A stretch of DNA of 14,222 nucleotides from Geoglobus sp. (GTDB lineage: Archaea; Halobacteriota; Archaeoglobi; Archaeoglobales; Archaeoglobaceae): assembly GCA_027019885.1 (NCBI GenBank), contig JALUWC010000135.1, forward strand, positions 1-14,222, in the 5' to 3' direction. The position numbers and the translations under genes are program-made. Of the stretch, positions 13,167 to 14,222 are shown piece after piece. The notes under the pieces are model-generated. The model ran no database searches and had not been told where the DNA came from. It worked only from the letters and a program-made list of their open reading frames with translations. How positions within the stretch are numbered: position 1 is the stretch's first letter; each line of letters opens with the position of its first letter.

Positions 13167-14222
13167 ATGAGCAGGGTTACTGTCAGTCTTATAAAAGCCG
13201 ATGTAGGCGGTTTGCCCGGACATGTAACTGTTGCCGATGAGCTTATAGCAAAAGCCGAGGAAAGCCTGTCACAGGCCAAAGATAGCGGTCTTATAATAGA
13301 CTTCAGAGTCTTCAGGGCCGGAGATGACCTCGAGCTTCTCATGACCCACAGAAGAGGTACCGATAACGAGGAGATACACAGACTTGCATGGGAGACGTTT
13401 GAAAAGGCAACAGAAGTTGCAAAAGAGCTCAAACTTTATGGAGCGGGACAGGATTTGCTGAGCGATGCATTCTCAGGCAATGTAAGAGGTATGGGGCCTG
13501 GAGTTGCTGAGATGGAGTTCACCGAAAGAAAAGCTGAACCGGTAATTGCGTTCATGATGGACAAAACGGAGCCGGGAGCGTTTAACCTGCCGATATTCAG
13601 AATGTTTGCGGATCCATTCAACACTGCTGGCTTAGTTATCGATCCAAACCTTCACCACGGCTTTGTTTTCGAAATATGGGATATATACGAGAACAGAAAA
13701 GTTATGATGAGGTCTCCTGAAGAGATGTATGACATACTCGCCTTAATCGGAGCAAAATCAAAATTTGTCATAAAGAGGGTATACCCCAAGGAAGGTGGAA
13801 AACTACCATCAGATGAGCCTGTAGCGGTTATAAGCACTGAAAAGCTTTACCAGATAGCGGGAGAGTATGTTGGCAAGGATGATCCGGTTGCTCTTGTTAG
13901 AGCGCAGAGTGGTTTGCCGGCAGTTGGGGAAGTGCTTGAGCCATTTGCCTTCCCGCATCTGGTTAGCGGCTGGATGAGAGGGAGCCACAACGGCCCGATA
14001 ATGCCCGTGTCATTCCGCTATTCAAAATGCACCAGATTTGATGGTCCGCCAAGGATTATAGCGGCAGGCTTCCAGCTTGCAAACGGAAGGCTTGTTGGGC
14101 CAGAAGATTTGTTTGATGACCCGGCCTATGATTACACAAGGCAGAAAGCGATGGAAATAGCTGAATACATGAGAAGGCACGGTCCTTTTGAACCTCACCG
14201 CCTGCCAATGGAGGACATGGAA
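13167..14222 (+). CDS. fbp: Fructose-1,6-bisphosphate aldolase/phosphatase (archaeal bifunctional type), 3' end beyond window
   Basis: The frame is open for 352 codons and runs off the right edge. It matches the archaeal bifunctional enzyme (class V FBPase) closely: D12 and H19 in IKADVGGLPGH, D53/D54 in GDDLELLMTHRRGTDNEE, LYGAGQDLLSDAFSGNVRG (Q95), D132/K133 in MDKTEPGAFNLP, and EYVGKDDPVALVRAQSG, where Y234 and K237 correspond to the aldolase Tyr and Schiff-base Lys. VSGWMRGSHNGP and FEPHRLPMEDME follow. The enzyme condenses triose phosphates to fructose-1,6-bisphosphate and dephosphorylates it to fructose-6-phosphate, making gluconeogenesis one-way in the cytoplasm. Family length is near 365-390, so only the last few residues are missing. 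The ATG at 13167 is placed by a TATA box about 25 nt upstream and appears leaderless; only a weak AAGG precedes it. Confidence 0.96.
   Translation, partial: MSRVTVSLIKADVGGLPGHVTVADELIAKAEESLSQAKDSGLIIDFRVFRAGDDLELLMTHRRGTDNEEIHRLAWETFEKATEVAKELKLYGAGQDLLSDAFSGNVRGMGPGVAEMEFTERKAEPVIAFMMDKTEPGAFNLPIFRMFADPFNTAGLVIDPNLHHGFVFEIWDIYENRKVMMRSPEEMYDILALIGAKSKFVIKRVYPKEGGKLPSDEPVAVISTEKLYQIAGEYVGKDDPVALVRAQSGLPAVGEVLEPFAFPHLVSGWMRGSHNGPIMPVSFRYSKCTRFDGPPRIIAAGFQLANGRLVGPEDLFDDPAYDYTRQKAMEIAEYMRRHGPFEPHRLPMEDME

Noticed and set aside
13130..13837. Three open frames on the minus strand under the FBP aldolase/phosphatase gene
   Set aside because: They are shadows of a highly conserved plus-strand coding region with recognisable active-site residues.

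Overview
The window looks like chromosomal DNA of a hyperthermophilic archaeon of the Archaeoglobales (Archaeoglobus, Geoglobus or Ferroglobus type). The main reason is an eight-gene run encoding an F420H2:quinone oxidoreductase (Fqo) in the order J-K-M-L-N-A-BC-D with fused B and C subunits, an arrangement I know from Archaeoglobus fulgidus. An archaeal bifunctional FBP aldolase/phosphatase, a geranylgeranyl-reductase-family flavoprotein, a KaiC-like ATPase, archaeal BRE/TATA promoters and leaderless starts agree with this. The genus and species cannot be settled by eye.

Positions 1-6900 (minus strand) hold the fqo operon: fqoJ (6827), fqoK, fqoM, fqoL, fqoN, fqoA, fqoBC and the first codons of fqoD, which runs off the left edge. 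The complex oxidises F420H2 and passes electrons to a membrane quinone while pumping ions. FqoH, I and F would be expected beyond position 1. Neighbouring genes overlap or abut by a few bases, and ribosome binding sites lie inside the upstream gene. FqoJ itself appears leaderless.

Positions 6910-9820 (minus strand) hold a tight three-gene operon: a winged-helix regulator, an M20 metallopeptidase and a radical SAM/SPASM protein. It has a TATA box, a candidate operator palindrome and a T-rich terminator. Upstream lies a 50-codon ORF for a possible small membrane protein (9872-10024). Divergent from it is a 6-7 helix membrane protein of unknown function (10114-10851, plus).

Positions 10852-14222 contain a geranylgeranyl-reductase-family flavoprotein (minus), a 96-residue unknown protein (plus), a KaiC-like ATPase (minus) and the 5' part of FBP aldolase/phosphatase (plus, open at the right edge). 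These genes alternate head-to-head and tail-to-tail. Two convergent pairs have 0 and 1 bp between stop codons. One divergent pair appears to share a single palindromic TATA box. I see no tRNA, rRNA, CRISPR array or insertion sequence.
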